A stretch of DNA of 64,000 nucleotides from CAZELM01 sp964512995. Its GTDB lineage: Bacteria; CSSED10-310. This document shows, in pieces, positions 26,615-35,646 of the stretch (within the stretch, counting starts at the first letter, position 1; each line of letters opens with the position of its first letter). Under the pieces are notes generated by a model. The model made no database searches and had not been told where the DNA came from. It saw nothing but the letters and a program-made list of their open reading frames with translations. The stretch spans positions 1 through 64,000 of the forward strand of contig CAZELM010000002.1 of the NCBI GenBank assembly GCA_964512995.1. The letters run 5' to 3'. A program made the position numbers and the translations under genes.

Positions 26615-26774
26615 CCGGTCGAAGAAATGCTCCCATTTTTCCTTTCGGTAAAAAATTCTACTTCTAATCGGTAAGTTTATATCAAAAAACAGAATAAAAA
26701 CAGTTATCAATAGCCGTTACCGATCGTTCTGATCTGATCCACAGCCACCTCCGCTTATAACAACAGGTCGCACC

Positions 26775-27833
26775 TTAAGAACCTAAAATCTCCTGCTCCC
26801 ACAAGTTTTCCACAGCGGATTTGGAAAAGTCCGAGAGCCGATGGCGCTGGCCTTTCAGTACCGCATCCCGTACATGCGTATCGGTGACGAGCACATGCAT
26901 CAGCTCCGCCAACTCCACCATATTCGTCTTATTCCGAAACAGGACACCGCTCGAACCCAATGTCCACGGCACCGCAGCCGCACGATAGGCTAGAATCGGG
27001 AGATCGAAATACATGCTTTCCACCAGCGGAACACCGAATCCTTCATGATCGCTCATAGAAACAAACAGATGTGCCAGTCTGTAATACGTCACCAGCTCCC
27101 CGAATTCAACATGACCCGGAATGTACACATCACCCAGATGCCATTGCCGAGCCATCCGGACCAGATGATCGTAATACGATTCGAACCCATCCCATTTCCC
27201 GATCAGAAACAACCGGCAACGCCTGTTGACGAAGCGTTTATAATACGCATACAGCCGAAGGAGATCATGCTGGCATTTATTGGGCGTGATCCGGCCGACA
27301 AACAGAACATTCGTGAAATCCCCCCGAAACATCTCCGCGAGAACCGGATTGACGGGGATATCGAACAGATCGAAATCGATATATATCGGCAAAACCCCCG
27401 TGTTCGTAAAATCCATTTCCTGCAGTTCCAGCCGGTTAAATTCCGAATCTCCCAAAGCCCGGTGGGGCACATCCCGAAGGTGTGCAAGTTCCTCCCGGCC
27501 GATCCGGGATATTCGCTGGAGATGGGGGTATCCCCGCAACTGGTGGACTGGTGTGATATTGTGATACACGAGAATCCGTCGGCCCGTTGCAGCGCGAAAA
27601 ATCTGATTCAATGACGACGGCAGCGCGTAATGGAGAATCGTCACGCTGTCCGGCCGGTTCAGTTCGGGAAATCCACTCACCGGTGTCGGACTGACCGGCA
27701 CATCGGCATCTTTCTGGAGACAGATGATATGCGATTCATGGCCGATCGACTGAAAATACCGGTGCATGGCCATGGCATTGTTCCCGATCGCGTCCCCGTC
27801 ATGCAAAGCCGGAAGAAGCTGGATGATCTTCAT
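26775..27833 (-). CDS. Family 4 glycosyltransferase (pair A, second copy)
   Basis: The 352-residue GT-B enzyme has the GT4 signature HEGFGVPLVES (EX7E) and VLFVGRITPNKCQHDLL in the donor domain. The N terminus reads MKIIQLLPALHDGDAIGNNA, nearly the same layout as the protein encoded just upstream (FSYGDAIGDDT), so the two arose by tandem duplication. Members transfer a nucleotide-activated sugar to a growing lipid-linked glycan in the cytoplasm. Its start overlaps the stop of that paralogue by ATGA. It is the last gene of the leftward polysaccharide cluster. Confidence 0.88.
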   Translation of the reverse strand: MKIIQLLPALHDGDAIGNNAMAMHRYFQSIGHESHIICLQKDADVPVSPTPVSGFPELNRPDSVTILHYALPSSLNQIFRAATGRRILVYHNITPVHQLRGYPHLQRISRIGREELAHLRDVPHRALGDSEFNRLELQEMDFTNTGVLPIYIDFDLFDIPVNPVLAEMFRGDFTNVLFVGRITPNKCQHDLLRLYAYYKRFVNRRCRLFLIGKWDGFESYYDHLVRMARQWHLGDVYIPGHVEFGELVTYYRLAHLFVSMSDHEGFGVPLVESMYFDLPILAYRAAAVPWTLGSSGVLFRNKTNMVELAELMHVLVTDTHVRDAVLKGQRHRLSDFSKSAVENLWEQEILGS

Positions 27834-28894
27834 GTCCCGAGCTTCCCGATCAGTTCGTTGACCCGCTGGCGCATGTCCATGGCCAGGAAGGCGGACAGGT
27901 GGTTCTGCTGCTTGCGGACCACGGCTTCTTTGAATGATGGATTCCGGCGGAGCAGATCGGCGATCTCCGCAATCACTGCCGGGTTCTTGTCGTGAATCTG
28001 AATCCCGGCATCGCCCATTGTCTCGGATACCGCTCCAGCCTTGTACGCGATTACCGGAACATCAAAAACCATCGCTTCGAGGAGCGGCACACAGAATCCC
28101 TCGTGTTCGCTCATGCATACGAACACATCGGCCATGCGATACAGAGCGACCAGCTCATCGTCATCGACCATACCGGTGAAGATGACATTGGCTACACCCA
28201 GTTCCCGAACCATGGCAGACATGGCATCCGCATACCGCCAGCAGTTCCGGACGTCACCGACCAGTATCAACCGTGCATTGGGATCCAGATGCCGCTGGTA
28301 AAATGCAAAGGAACGGATGATATCCTGATGGCATTTATTGGGAGATACCCGGCCGACGAAGAGCCAGGTTCGCTGACGGGATGCGAACTGGGTCTGGAAC
28401 ACGCGGTTCGGCGTCAGGGATAGCCGGCTCAGATCCACAATGATCGGCAGAACCTCCACATTGCGATATCCGATGTCGTTCAGGATGCCGGCATTGAAGG
28501 TCGAATCCGCCCAGGCGAATGCCGTACGATCTTTGAGTTTCCGAAGCTGAATCATTCCCTGAGCAGCCAGTTCCGTCATTTGCGGACTGATTCCGTAAAA
28601 CCAATGCGCGGGTGTGATATTGTGAAAGATGATTCCCAGCCGGTCTGGAATCGTCATCAGATAATCGGTAATCTCCGATCCCACGGAAAAGTGGTATATC
28701 AATATGTGATCGGCCTGACTGATCCGGCGATATAGCTTCCAGTGTTCCGACTGATCAATCAGATAGGGATGAATGACACCGGCATAGATCCGGCTCTCAT
28801 GCCCCAGCGACCGGAAAATATCCCGCAGTGCCAGTGTGTCGTCGCCGATGGCATCCCCATAAGAAAAATTGGGGAGCATCTGATGGATGATCAC
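27830..28894 (-). CDS. Family 4 glycosyltransferase (pair A, first copy)
   Basis: The 354-residue GT-B enzyme has WLFVGRVSPNKCHQDII and the EX7E block HEGFCVPLLEA. N-terminal sequence MIIHQMLPNFSYGDAIGDD pairs it with the gene downstream. Both flanking junctions are ATGA overlaps, so it belongs to one tightly coupled transcript with the membrane protein upstream and the paralogue downstream. Sugar and acceptor cannot be told from sequence. Confidence 0.88.
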   Translation of the reverse strand: MIIHQMLPNFSYGDAIGDDTLALRDIFRSLGHESRIYAGVIHPYLIDQSEHWKLYRRISQADHILIYHFSVGSEITDYLMTIPDRLGIIFHNITPAHWFYGISPQMTELAAQGMIQLRKLKDRTAFAWADSTFNAGILNDIGYRNVEVLPIIVDLSRLSLTPNRVFQTQFASRQRTWLFVGRVSPNKCHQDIIRSFAFYQRHLDPNARLILVGDVRNCWRYADAMSAMVRELGVANVIFTGMVDDDELVALYRMADVFVCMSEHEGFCVPLLEAMVFDVPVIAYKAGAVSETMGDAGIQIHDKNPAVIAEIADLLRRNPSFKEAVVRKQQNHLSAFLAMDMRQRVNELIGKLGT

Positions 28895-30006
28895 GGATGA
28901 GCCTCCGGCAATGGCGTGCCCGGCGTTCCGGAAGGAACGGATTCCGCCGCAGGTTCGTTTCCCGGTGTCTGATCGGTCGCGGGAGTTGACTCCGAAATGG
29001 ATTCCCCGGTGGCGGTTCCATCGTCAACCGAGGATTCTGTTGTAGCCGTTGGTGGGGGCGGGGGTTCGACGTATTTCCCCGTCATCACGATACCGGTGAT
29101 CTTCCACTCCGATACCTCCCACTCCTGAGTCGGATCGACCCGGTCCGCCTGGATGAACAGGGAGATCAACACATCCCCGGTCAGATCCCGCCAGTGGGCA
29201 CTGGCAAACTGATAGTCCAGGACATCATCGCGAATCTGGTCATGCCGATGTTCCCACTCCCCCGGCGGATTGGATTGAAAAATCCGCGATACATCGGTAT
29301 ACGTCGGGGATTTGAAATAATCGGCATAAAAGGCATAGATGGAGCGATCATCGGCGGGTACCCGCATCTCGAACCGTCGGCCCAGCGCAATCCGCGGATC
29401 CATGGTATCGGAATCGAGTTCCTGCGCGTTGGGAGGGAGCGGCAATTCGATGTCTTTCGCGATGCGATACCATTGAGAGAAATGAATCGACGCCCATGAT
29501 GCCGTATTGATCACGATCATGAACCCGACAATACCCGCCGTTACTTTGAACAACATCCCGTCAAACTCCGGTTTGGGACGTTTTTCCTGGGAAATCTTGC
29601 CGATCCAAGCACCGACAATCCAGATCGCCGTCCCTCCGATCCACGACATCCATGACATCGGATCTCCCAGCCAGTTCCATGGATCATTCATGAAAAAAAT
29701 CTGGTAGAAAACAGGAAGCCCGGCGTTGAGGAACCCAGCGATCACCCAGATCACCGGAGATTCCGTGAAAAGGAGTCTGCCGATCAGAAATCCACCGCCA
29801 AGAAATGCGATGACATTGGGAATCAAAAGAAGCACTTCCGGTTTTTTTTCGCCTGCAACATCCCGCAATGCATACAACAATCCGAAAAATAAAATACCGT
29901 GAAGAATCTGCGCGCTCAGTATCGACAGGATCGATATCCCCACATTCTTGACGCTTCTCGTTTGATAAAATGGTATTTTGCTCATAATCGTGTCACCTGA
30001 TTTCAT
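28891..30006 (-). CDS. Polytopic membrane protein of the polysaccharide cluster, unknown
   Basis: The 371-residue protein has about five membrane helices in its first half (roughly 20-45, 55-75, 83-105, 113-135, 150-170). A soluble domain of about 150 residues follows, then a Pro/Thr/Glu-rich C-terminal tail (PPPPPTATTES onward). I do not recognise the family; it lacks Wzx or Wzy features I can name. The soluble domain begins right after a helix and is probably outside the cytoplasm. ATGA overlaps on both sides tie it to the GT4 genes. An internal ATG at 29985 with aggtga before it is an alternative start. Confidence 0.7.
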   Translation of the reverse strand: MKSGDTIMSKIPFYQTRSVKNVGISILSILSAQILHGILFFGLLYALRDVAGEKKPEVLLLIPNVIAFLGGGFLIGRLLFTESPVIWVIAGFLNAGLPVFYQIFFMNDPWNWLGDPMSWMSWIGGTAIWIVGAWIGKISQEKRPKPEFDGMLFKVTAGIVGFMIVINTASWASIHFSQWYRIAKDIELPLPPNAQELDSDTMDPRIALGRRFEMRVPADDRSIYAFYADYFKSPTYTDVSRIFQSNPPGEWEHRHDQIRDDVLDYQFASAHWRDLTGDVLISLFIQADRVDPTQEWEVSEWKITGIVMTGKYVEPPPPPTATTESSVDDGTATGESISESTPATDQTPGNEPAAESVPSGTPGTPLPEAHP

Positions 30007-31175
30007 GATTTCATCCGATGAATGAGATTCTCATATTTTGTCTCGATCACCGGCCAGTTGTAATGTGTCTGATAATACGCTCGACCCATCCGGCCCATCT
30101 GGTCCGCGATCTCCCGGTTGGTGACAAGATAGGTCAGGCACGCCGCAAATTCCTCATAATTTCTGTAAAACAACCCCCCATTGGATCGCCGGCATTGCCC
30201 CTCCAGAACTTCACATTTCGCATTGACCAGCACAGGCCGGGCCACTCGCCACGACTCGAGCAGAACCATGGACAGGCTTTCAAAAGGACTGGGCATCACC
30301 AGTAACTGCGTCCGTTCCAGTGCCCGTTGTTTGGCGGATTCGTCCACAAATCCCAGATGCCGGATTCGGGGATGGTCCGGGATGGGAATCACGCTGGAGC
30401 CGATCAGTGCCAGGTTAAGGGCTCTCTTTTCCGTCTGGATGTATCGCTGGAACATCCGGAAAAGATGATCGCAGCCTTTGTTTTTATCGATCCGGCCGAC
30501 GTAAATGATGTATGGGTCGATAGCATCGAGAACCGCCTGAAATCCATAATCCGGCGCTGGGAGATCCGGTTGTTCGACCAGTCCGACCCCCACAATATCA
30601 CTGGGAATCGTTTCATTTTTTGCGAGTTGCTGGATCAGGCATTTTTCTTCGTGGGAGTTGTAAGCAATGGCTCCCGGCAGATTGAATATTCCGGTGAAAA
30701 TACTCAGATGAAGCGCCGGATCATGCTCGGCGGTCGGCACCAGCAGTGCTTTGGAGCGCACAGCCCGGAGGCATTCCACGGTGGTCCAGTACCGATAACT
30801 GAACAGGATCCAGACATCGATATCCGACCGGTGGCGGATGGCTTTCACCAGCGCGGGACAATAGGGACCATTCTGCCGGATCCATTCCAATTGATGCACC
30901 TCGGGCTGAGGCGCATGAAACACCAGATTCTGAATGCTCTCGAAGCGCCGGATGTTGCGCTGGTGTCTGACGGGGAACCGGTGAACCGGAACGTCATTGA
31001 TGAGAACCGTTCCCTGGTGGTATTCGTTTTTCCATGTGACATAATCCCGTGCACAGGTTGTGAAGACTTCCACCGGATACCGCCGGCGCAGATGTTCGGC
31101 CACCAACCGGCAATGAAGCTCCGCTCCGCCGGAAATATCCAGGCCGTACCGTTGGATTACACACCCGATTTTCAT
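30003..31175 (-). CDS. Family 4 glycosyltransferase (pair B, second copy)
   Basis: The 390-residue GT-B protein begins MKIGCVIQRYGLDISGGAEL, aligned with MKLLFVVQRYGVEIVGGAEY of the next upstream gene; the two are tandem duplicates. The donor domain shows YIIYVGRIDKNKGCDHLFR and PSPFESLSMVLLESW. The start at 31175 is chosen to match the paralogue; an ATG two codons earlier is equally possible, and the open frame runs further upstream into the neighbour. It overlaps the membrane protein gene downstream by ATGA. Confidence 0.87.
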   Translation of the reverse strand: MKIGCVIQRYGLDISGGAELHCRLVAEHLRRRYPVEVFTTCARDYVTWKNEYHQGTVLINDVPVHRFPVRHQRNIRRFESIQNLVFHAPQPEVHQLEWIRQNGPYCPALVKAIRHRSDIDVWILFSYRYWTTVECLRAVRSKALLVPTAEHDPALHLSIFTGIFNLPGAIAYNSHEEKCLIQQLAKNETIPSDIVGVGLVEQPDLPAPDYGFQAVLDAIDPYIIYVGRIDKNKGCDHLFRMFQRYIQTEKRALNLALIGSSVIPIPDHPRIRHLGFVDESAKQRALERTQLLVMPSPFESLSMVLLESWRVARPVLVNAKCEVLEGQCRRSNGGLFYRNYEEFAACLTYLVTNREIADQMGRMGRAYYQTHYNWPVIETKYENLIHRMKS

Positions 31176-31185
31176 AGGCATCCGA

Positions 31186-32340
31186 TCAGGCGCACAGCAG
31201 TTTCTCATACTTGGCCATGATTGCCAGCCAATTATAATGCTCCAGATAATACCGGTTTCCCTGATTACCCAGAGTGATGCACAGATCGTTTCGATGCATC
31301 AGCAACTGGAGACAGTGAAAAAACTCATCGGCATTCCGGTAATAAAGACCTCCTCCGGACCGGATACACTGGCCTTTGAGAACATCGCACTGCCCGTTGC
31401 AGAGCACTGGTTTGCAGAGTTTCCATGCTTCGAGGACCACCATGGACAGGCTTTCCAGCCGGCTGGGCATGATCAGCGCACGAGCGTTGGCGAGGATCGC
31501 CAGTTTTTCGGCTTCGGACAGAACGCCCAGGTAATGGATATTGGCATGATCGGGCAATGGCATCTCCTGTTTCCCAATCAGAGCCAGTTCAGGACATTGA
31601 GCGGAATCGCGGAAATACCGGAGAATCAACTGAATCATTTCCATGCATCCTTTGGCCTGCTCGATCCGGCCGATGTACAGGAAGTACGATTCCGGCAGAC
31701 TGAATCTTCGGAGTATATCCGGATCATCGGATGAATTCACGTCTGGCAAACCGACTCCCACAATCTCGCCAGGAACGTGTCCGTTCCCGGACAGATACTG
31801 GATGAGCTGGCGTTCTTCGATGGAGTTGTACGCGATGGCTCTGGGTCGCGTCAGCGACTCCCGATGGATCGGTAGATAAATGGATCTATCATGTTCAGCC
31901 GTCGGCACCAGAATGCTCCGGGAACCATGTCGTTTCAGGAGTTGCCAGGTTGTCCAGTAGCGGAATGAGAAGAGAATCAAGCGGTCGATGTCCGATCTGG
32001 AATCGACGTAATCGATCAGTTCCGGGCAATACGGACCGTGATCCTCCAGATACCGAATCTCTTCTTCCGGAGATGGGTAGCCGTGAAGAACGTGGAAGGC
32101 GAGGATGTCGAAGTCCGGGGACCGCTCCCGGTTCACAGGAAACCGGTGAACCGGTATGCCGTTGACTGAACCGGTACCGGGTGCCAAGACATTTTTCCAT
32201 GTCAGATAATCCATAGCGCATGTTGTGGCGATTTCGACCTGATGCCGGCCGGCAAGGTGCTCCGCCACCAGCCGGCAATGATATTCAGCTCCTCCGACAA
32301 TTTCTACTCCGTATCTTTGAACAACAAAGAGAAGTTTCAT
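31186..32340 (-). CDS. Family 4 glycosyltransferase (pair B, first copy)
   Basis: The 384-residue GT-B protein has GGAEYHCRLVAEHL near the N terminus and PSRLESLSMVVLEAW with the EX7E acidic pair. FLYIGRIEQAKGCMEMI marks the donor domain. The start at 32340 follows the stop of the helical protein by 22 bp; no strong ribosome site is visible, so coupling to upstream translation is likely. Together with its paralogue it probably adds two related sugars in one glycan. Confidence 0.87.
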   Translation of the reverse strand: MKLLFVVQRYGVEIVGGAEYHCRLVAEHLAGRHQVEIATTCAMDYLTWKNVLAPGTGSVNGIPVHRFPVNRERSPDFDILAFHVLHGYPSPEEEIRYLEDHGPYCPELIDYVDSRSDIDRLILFSFRYWTTWQLLKRHGSRSILVPTAEHDRSIYLPIHRESLTRPRAIAYNSIEERQLIQYLSGNGHVPGEIVGVGLPDVNSSDDPDILRRFSLPESYFLYIGRIEQAKGCMEMIQLILRYFRDSAQCPELALIGKQEMPLPDHANIHYLGVLSEAEKLAILANARALIMPSRLESLSMVVLEAWKLCKPVLCNGQCDVLKGQCIRSGGGLYYRNADEFFHCLQLLMHRNDLCITLGNQGNRYYLEHYNWLAIMAKYEKLLCA

Positions 32341-32362
32341 GAATGACAGCCGGAAGCCGGTA

Positions 32363-32887
32363 TCAGGAGGGATCTTTGAACTGGACAAGTTTTTCCAGAG
32401 TCTTGATCCGCTTCTCCAGAAATTCCTTTTCCCGTTCGATACGATCCACCCGATTCCTGAGCGCGGAATGATCGATCTGGAGACGGGTGATTTCCCGAAC
32501 CAGGTTGTGCAGAAGATGGGCGAAGTAGAGATTGATCTGAGCCTGGCGGCCGATAAGATGATCGGTATAGAGCCGGATCACCGGTCGAACGACTTTTTTG
32601 AGCGCGACGATCAGTTTGCCTTTCAACCCGGATCGGTGGGAGGAGATGATGTAACTGGAGTTGATATTCCAGGCGTGATCCGGCGACCGGAGCCGCTCCA
32701 GTAAAACAGAATCGATATCCGCTTCCTCAGCGAACTGAAGGATCTTGGCGTCCGCCAGTTCAGCGATGCTTTCTTCGGTATAAATCCCGGCTTTCTGCTT
32801 TTCCGCAATGGCCTGACGAATCCGCTCCATGATCTTTGTCACGTCCACATCTGCGCCGATTTCAAAATTCATCCATTCATCACTCAT
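32363..32887 (-). CDS. Helical protein of polysaccharide cluster (unknown)
   Basis: The 174-residue protein is mostly helical, with a basic amphipathic stretch (SGLKGKLIVALKKVVRPVIR) and a C-terminal coiled coil (RNRVDRIEREKEFLEKRI and on). Similar helical segments, a basic helix followed by a Leu-rich helix, stand in front of methyltransferase or glycosyltransferase domains in some O-antigen clusters, but here the segment stands alone with no catalytic domain. That likeness is from memory and needs an HMM search. It may anchor or assemble the neighbouring GT4 enzymes at the membrane. Confidence 0.6.
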   Translation of the reverse strand: MSDEWMNFEIGADVDVTKIMERIRQAIAEKQKAGIYTEESIAELADAKILQFAEEADIDSVLLERLRSPDHAWNINSSYIISSHRSGLKGKLIVALKKVVRPVIRLYTDHLIGRQAQINLYFAHLLHNLVREITRLQIDHSALRNRVDRIEREKEFLEKRIKTLEKLVQFKDPS

Positions 32888-32923
32888 TCAGCAATCCTCC
32901 CGTTGAACCAAATCCAGCCGATG

Positions 32924-33706
32924 TTAAAGCAATGTGGTTGAAATGTGAAGCCCGCCCGAGATTTTAATATTCTGGCCGGTGATGGCACGGGATTCGGGTG
33001 ACAGCAGCCAGGAAACAGCGCCGGTGATCTCCCCCATCTCAGCAAACCGGGACATCGGAATTTTGGGGAGCATGGCGCGAAAGTTAGGTCTGGACTCATG
33101 TTCCGGAGGTTGAACAATCCCCGGAGAAATCATATTGACGGTGATTCCATCGGAGGAGACGGATTTGGCGCAGGACCGCATGAGGCTGTAGAGTCCATGT
33201 TTGGCCGCGGCATAGGGTGCGATGGTTCGGTATCCTGAGGAACTGCCGATTCCGGAGAATCCGAACAAGATCACGCGGCCCGACCGGCAGCGCTTCATTT
33301 CCGGCAGAACATATCTCAGAAGATGGACGGCAGAGAGCAGATTCCCCGCAAACATTTCCATCCAGACATCCCCGGGCGGGATGACTTCGGGTGAATAATG
33401 GATCGGCCCGACGCAGTGAATCACGGCATCCGGAACGCCCTGGGATTCGAGAATGGTGGCATGGAGATTCCTGACGGATTCATCCACGGTAAAATCCGCT
33501 GTGTAACAAGTTACATCGGCTTCGACGACACTGCCGAGCTGTTTCAGTGCAGTCATTCGGGGAGTGATCGATCGGTTGCAGAGTGCCAGGTTCCAGCCGG
33601 TTCCTATCAGATGATCCGCTATGGCAGCTCCGATTCCAGCCCCGGAACCACTGATCAAGGCAAGCCGGGATGGTCGGCTCTCTGGATAGTTTGTTATTTT
33701 TTTCAT
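32924..33706 (-). CDS. Short-chain dehydrogenase/reductase
   Basis: The protein is a classical SDR of about 260 residues with the glycine motif SGSGAGIGAAIA, a conserved Asn region (AGNLLSAV), a catalytic Ser strand GRVILFGFSGIGSSSG and the YAAAK active site. The NNAG motif reads HCVGPIHYS, unlike most SDRs. FabG-like reductases and sugar or lipid reductases share this layout, so the substrate is open. Two starts are possible: 33706 (used) and 33748, just downstream of the hairpin at 33751; neither has a good ribosome site. It is the first gene of the leftward polysaccharide cluster. Confidence 0.82.
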   Translation of the reverse strand: MKKITNYPESRPSRLALISGSGAGIGAAIADHLIGTGWNLALCNRSITPRMTALKQLGSVVEADVTCYTADFTVDESVRNLHATILESQGVPDAVIHCVGPIHYSPEVIPPGDVWMEMFAGNLLSAVHLLRYVLPEMKRCRSGRVILFGFSGIGSSSGYRTIAPYAAAKHGLYSLMRSCAKSVSSDGITVNMISPGIVQPPEHESRPNFRAMLPKIPMSRFAEMGEITGAVSWLLSPESRAITGQNIKISGGLHISTTLL

Positions 33707-33750
33707 TTCATTTCTGATGAATCTATTGGTATTTTGTATATAGGTCATTG

Positions 33751-33771
33751 CACCGCTTCTAAAGCGGTGCT
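33751..33771. promoter_or_regulatory. Perfect 9-bp inverted repeat between divergent genes
   Basis: GCACCGCTT (33751-33759), a CTA loop and AAGCGGTGC (33763-33771) form a perfect palindrome between the SDR (-) and CtpA-like (+) genes. No T-tract follows on either strand, so it is not a typical terminator. It lies where both promoters would be, making an operator or 5' leader hairpin likely. Confidence 0.5.
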
Positions 33772-33816
33772 AAGGTGATAGCATGATTCGGATAACTGTG
33801 ACAAGGAAATAACCAC

Positions 33817-35391
33817 GTGAAATGGATAGCTAACAGTTTCGGATGTATTTTGGGAATCGTCATCAGTGTGCTCATTTTTGACGTAATGATGAACTCGCTC
33901 CATGCAGATTCTGCCACGGCAACGAAGACAGAATCAGCCCTCCAGATGGTTGCTCAAGCAGTGGATAAATTGGAAAAAAATACATTTGCTCCAATGAACT
34001 CCCAGAAAATTATCTATGGGGGAATCCAGGGGATGTTCCGGACACTGGATCCCTACAGTCAGTTTTTGGACGAAGATGTCTTCAGTTATATGCAGGCGCA
34101 GCAGCAAGGAAGTTTTTTTGGGATCGGTGTTTCCTTTGATATCAAGGATGGACAGCTCATGGTGATTGCTCCCATCGAAGATTCACCGGCATGGAAACTG
34201 GGAATCCAACCGGGCGACATCATCGTTGAAATAGAAGGGGAATCAACCGTAGGGATCACGTCTGCAGATGTACTGAAAAAGTTACGCGGACAGAAAGGGT
34301 CCAAAGTAAACATAGCTGTGAAGCGTTATGGGCATGACGAACCGATTCACTTCGAAATTGTACGGGACAAGATCAATCTGACCTCCGTTCGCGGCGGATT
34401 TTTACTGGATGACCAGACCGGTTATGTGCGGTTGACAGAGTTTTCCGCCACATCAGCCAGTGAGTTGCTCGATGCGCTCTACACATTGAAAAGCAAGGGA
34501 ATGAAGCAGCTCATTCTGGATTTGCGGTTCAATGGCGGAGGATTGCTGAACGCCGCAGATGATGTTTCATCCCTCTTTTTGAAAAAAGGTGCATTGATCG
34601 TTTCTACAAAAGGAAGAAATCCCGACAATCAGATGGAGTTAGCTGTCAAACAGGATGGAACGTTCATCGATCTTCCACTGATTGTCCTGGTCAACGAAAG
34701 CAGTGCCAGTGCGTCGGAGATTGTAGCTGGCACGATACAGGATCACGACCGGGGATTGATCGTTGGAACGACCACTCATGGTAAGGGTCTGGTTGGCAGT
34801 CAGATTCCGAGCAGACTGGGAACAGCCGTCCAGATCACCTCTGCGCAATATTTTACGGCATCCGGCCGCTTCATTCAGAAACCGTTCAGCATTCCTCACC
34901 GGAAGTCACTCAAAGGGGAAGGCACTATGCTGAATGCAGAGGGCGACAAATCCATTCATTACACGGAAAAAGGCCGCAAAGTATTTGGAGGGGGCGGAAT
35001 AACACCGGATGTCATCATTCAGGATTCCACTCAAACACCGACATACTACATGATCGAAAATCGGCGGTTATTTTTTGATTTTGCGGTGCAACACGGTGAA
35101 TCACTCAAACCCATTACACCGGAATTGATCATCTCCGATGCAGTGTATGACATGTTTCTGGCTTACTGCGAAGAACAGAAAGTGCCCATTTCGACATCCG
35201 AAATCGAAAAAGACAAAGAAGCCATCAAAGTCGCTATAAAAAGGGAACTGCTCAATGTGTTTGTGAATACCACCGTTGGTGAAAAAATCCGTGTGGAGAA
35301 TCTGAACATCGTCCAGGAAGCGCTAAAACTGTTTCCCAAACTGAGTACCATACTCGCGAGCGATTCCACAGAGACACGTCCGGTGAATTAA
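33817..35391 (+). CDS. C-terminal processing protease (S41 family, CtpA/Prc-like)
   Basis: The 524-residue protein starts at GTG with aagga before it. A signal/anchor helix spans 5-25, then comes the KIIYGGIQGMFRTLDPYSQF region. A PDZ domain follows (FFGIGVSFDIKDGQL ... LGIQPGDIIVEIEG), and then the S41 protease core with LILDLRFNGGGLL, the Ser site NESSASASEI near residue 295 and the Lys site TTHGKGLVGSQ. Such proteases trim the C termini of periplasmic proteins. The extra C-terminal 120 residues are helical and poorly conserved. It lies between the polysaccharide cluster and the exosortase genes; a role in surface-protein maturation is possible. Confidence 0.94.
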   Translation: MKWIANSFGCILGIVISVLIFDVMMNSLHADSATATKTESALQMVAQAVDKLEKNTFAPMNSQKIIYGGIQGMFRTLDPYSQFLDEDVFSYMQAQQQGSFFGIGVSFDIKDGQLMVIAPIEDSPAWKLGIQPGDIIVEIEGESTVGITSADVLKKLRGQKGSKVNIAVKRYGHDEPIHFEIVRDKINLTSVRGGFLLDDQTGYVRLTEFSATSASELLDALYTLKSKGMKQLILDLRFNGGGLLNAADDVSSLFLKKGALIVSTKGRNPDNQMELAVKQDGTFIDLPLIVLVNESSASASEIVAGTIQDHDRGLIVGTTTHGKGLVGSQIPSRLGTAVQITSAQYFTASGRFIQKPFSIPHRKSLKGEGTMLNAEGDKSIHYTEKGRKVFGGGGITPDVIIQDSTQTPTYYMIENRRLFFDFAVQHGESLKPITPELIISDAVYDMFLAYCEEQKVPISTSEIEKDKEAIKVAIKRELLNVFVNTTVGEKIRVENLNIVQEALKLFPKLSTILASDSTETRPVN

Positions 35392-35397
35392 CCGTTC

Positions 35398-35601
35398 ATG
35401 AGGATTCGGAAAAACATTGCATCAGGTTCCACCGCCTCTTCAAATCCCCAGAGGCATTCATCCGGTCATAATCCTGAACCACTCACAGACTCAACACACG
35501 CTTCCGAAACTGGATGTAAAAAAATAGATTTATACCCATTGGTGATTGCCGGATGCATTACTATTTCTTTTTATTTTCTGATTTTCTGTTTTGTTGAGTA
35601 A
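35398..35601 (+). CDS. Possible small single-helix membrane protein
   Basis: A 67-codon frame begins 6 bp after the protease stop. It has a hydrophilic Ser/His-rich N-terminal half and one hydrophobic helix near the C terminus (YPLVIAGCITISFYFLIFCF). Close spacing suggests coupling, but no clear ribosome site or known family supports it. It could be chance. Confidence 0.35.
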   Translation: MRIRKNIASGSTASSNPQRHSSGHNPEPLTDSTHASETGCKKIDLYPLVIAGCITISFYFLIFCFVE

Positions 35602-35646
35602 GTTCAGGGCATCTCATCTGATTTTTAGGCTGGCTGGGAGTTACCT

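Noticed and set aside
25670..26710. 346-codon frame opposite dapF
   Set aside because: DapF on the plus strand has both catalytic Cys motifs and full length; the antisense frame has no recognisable feature.
30327..31220. 297-codon frame opposite a GT4 gene
   Set aside because: It is a shadow of the GT4 coding frame, without start signals or homology.
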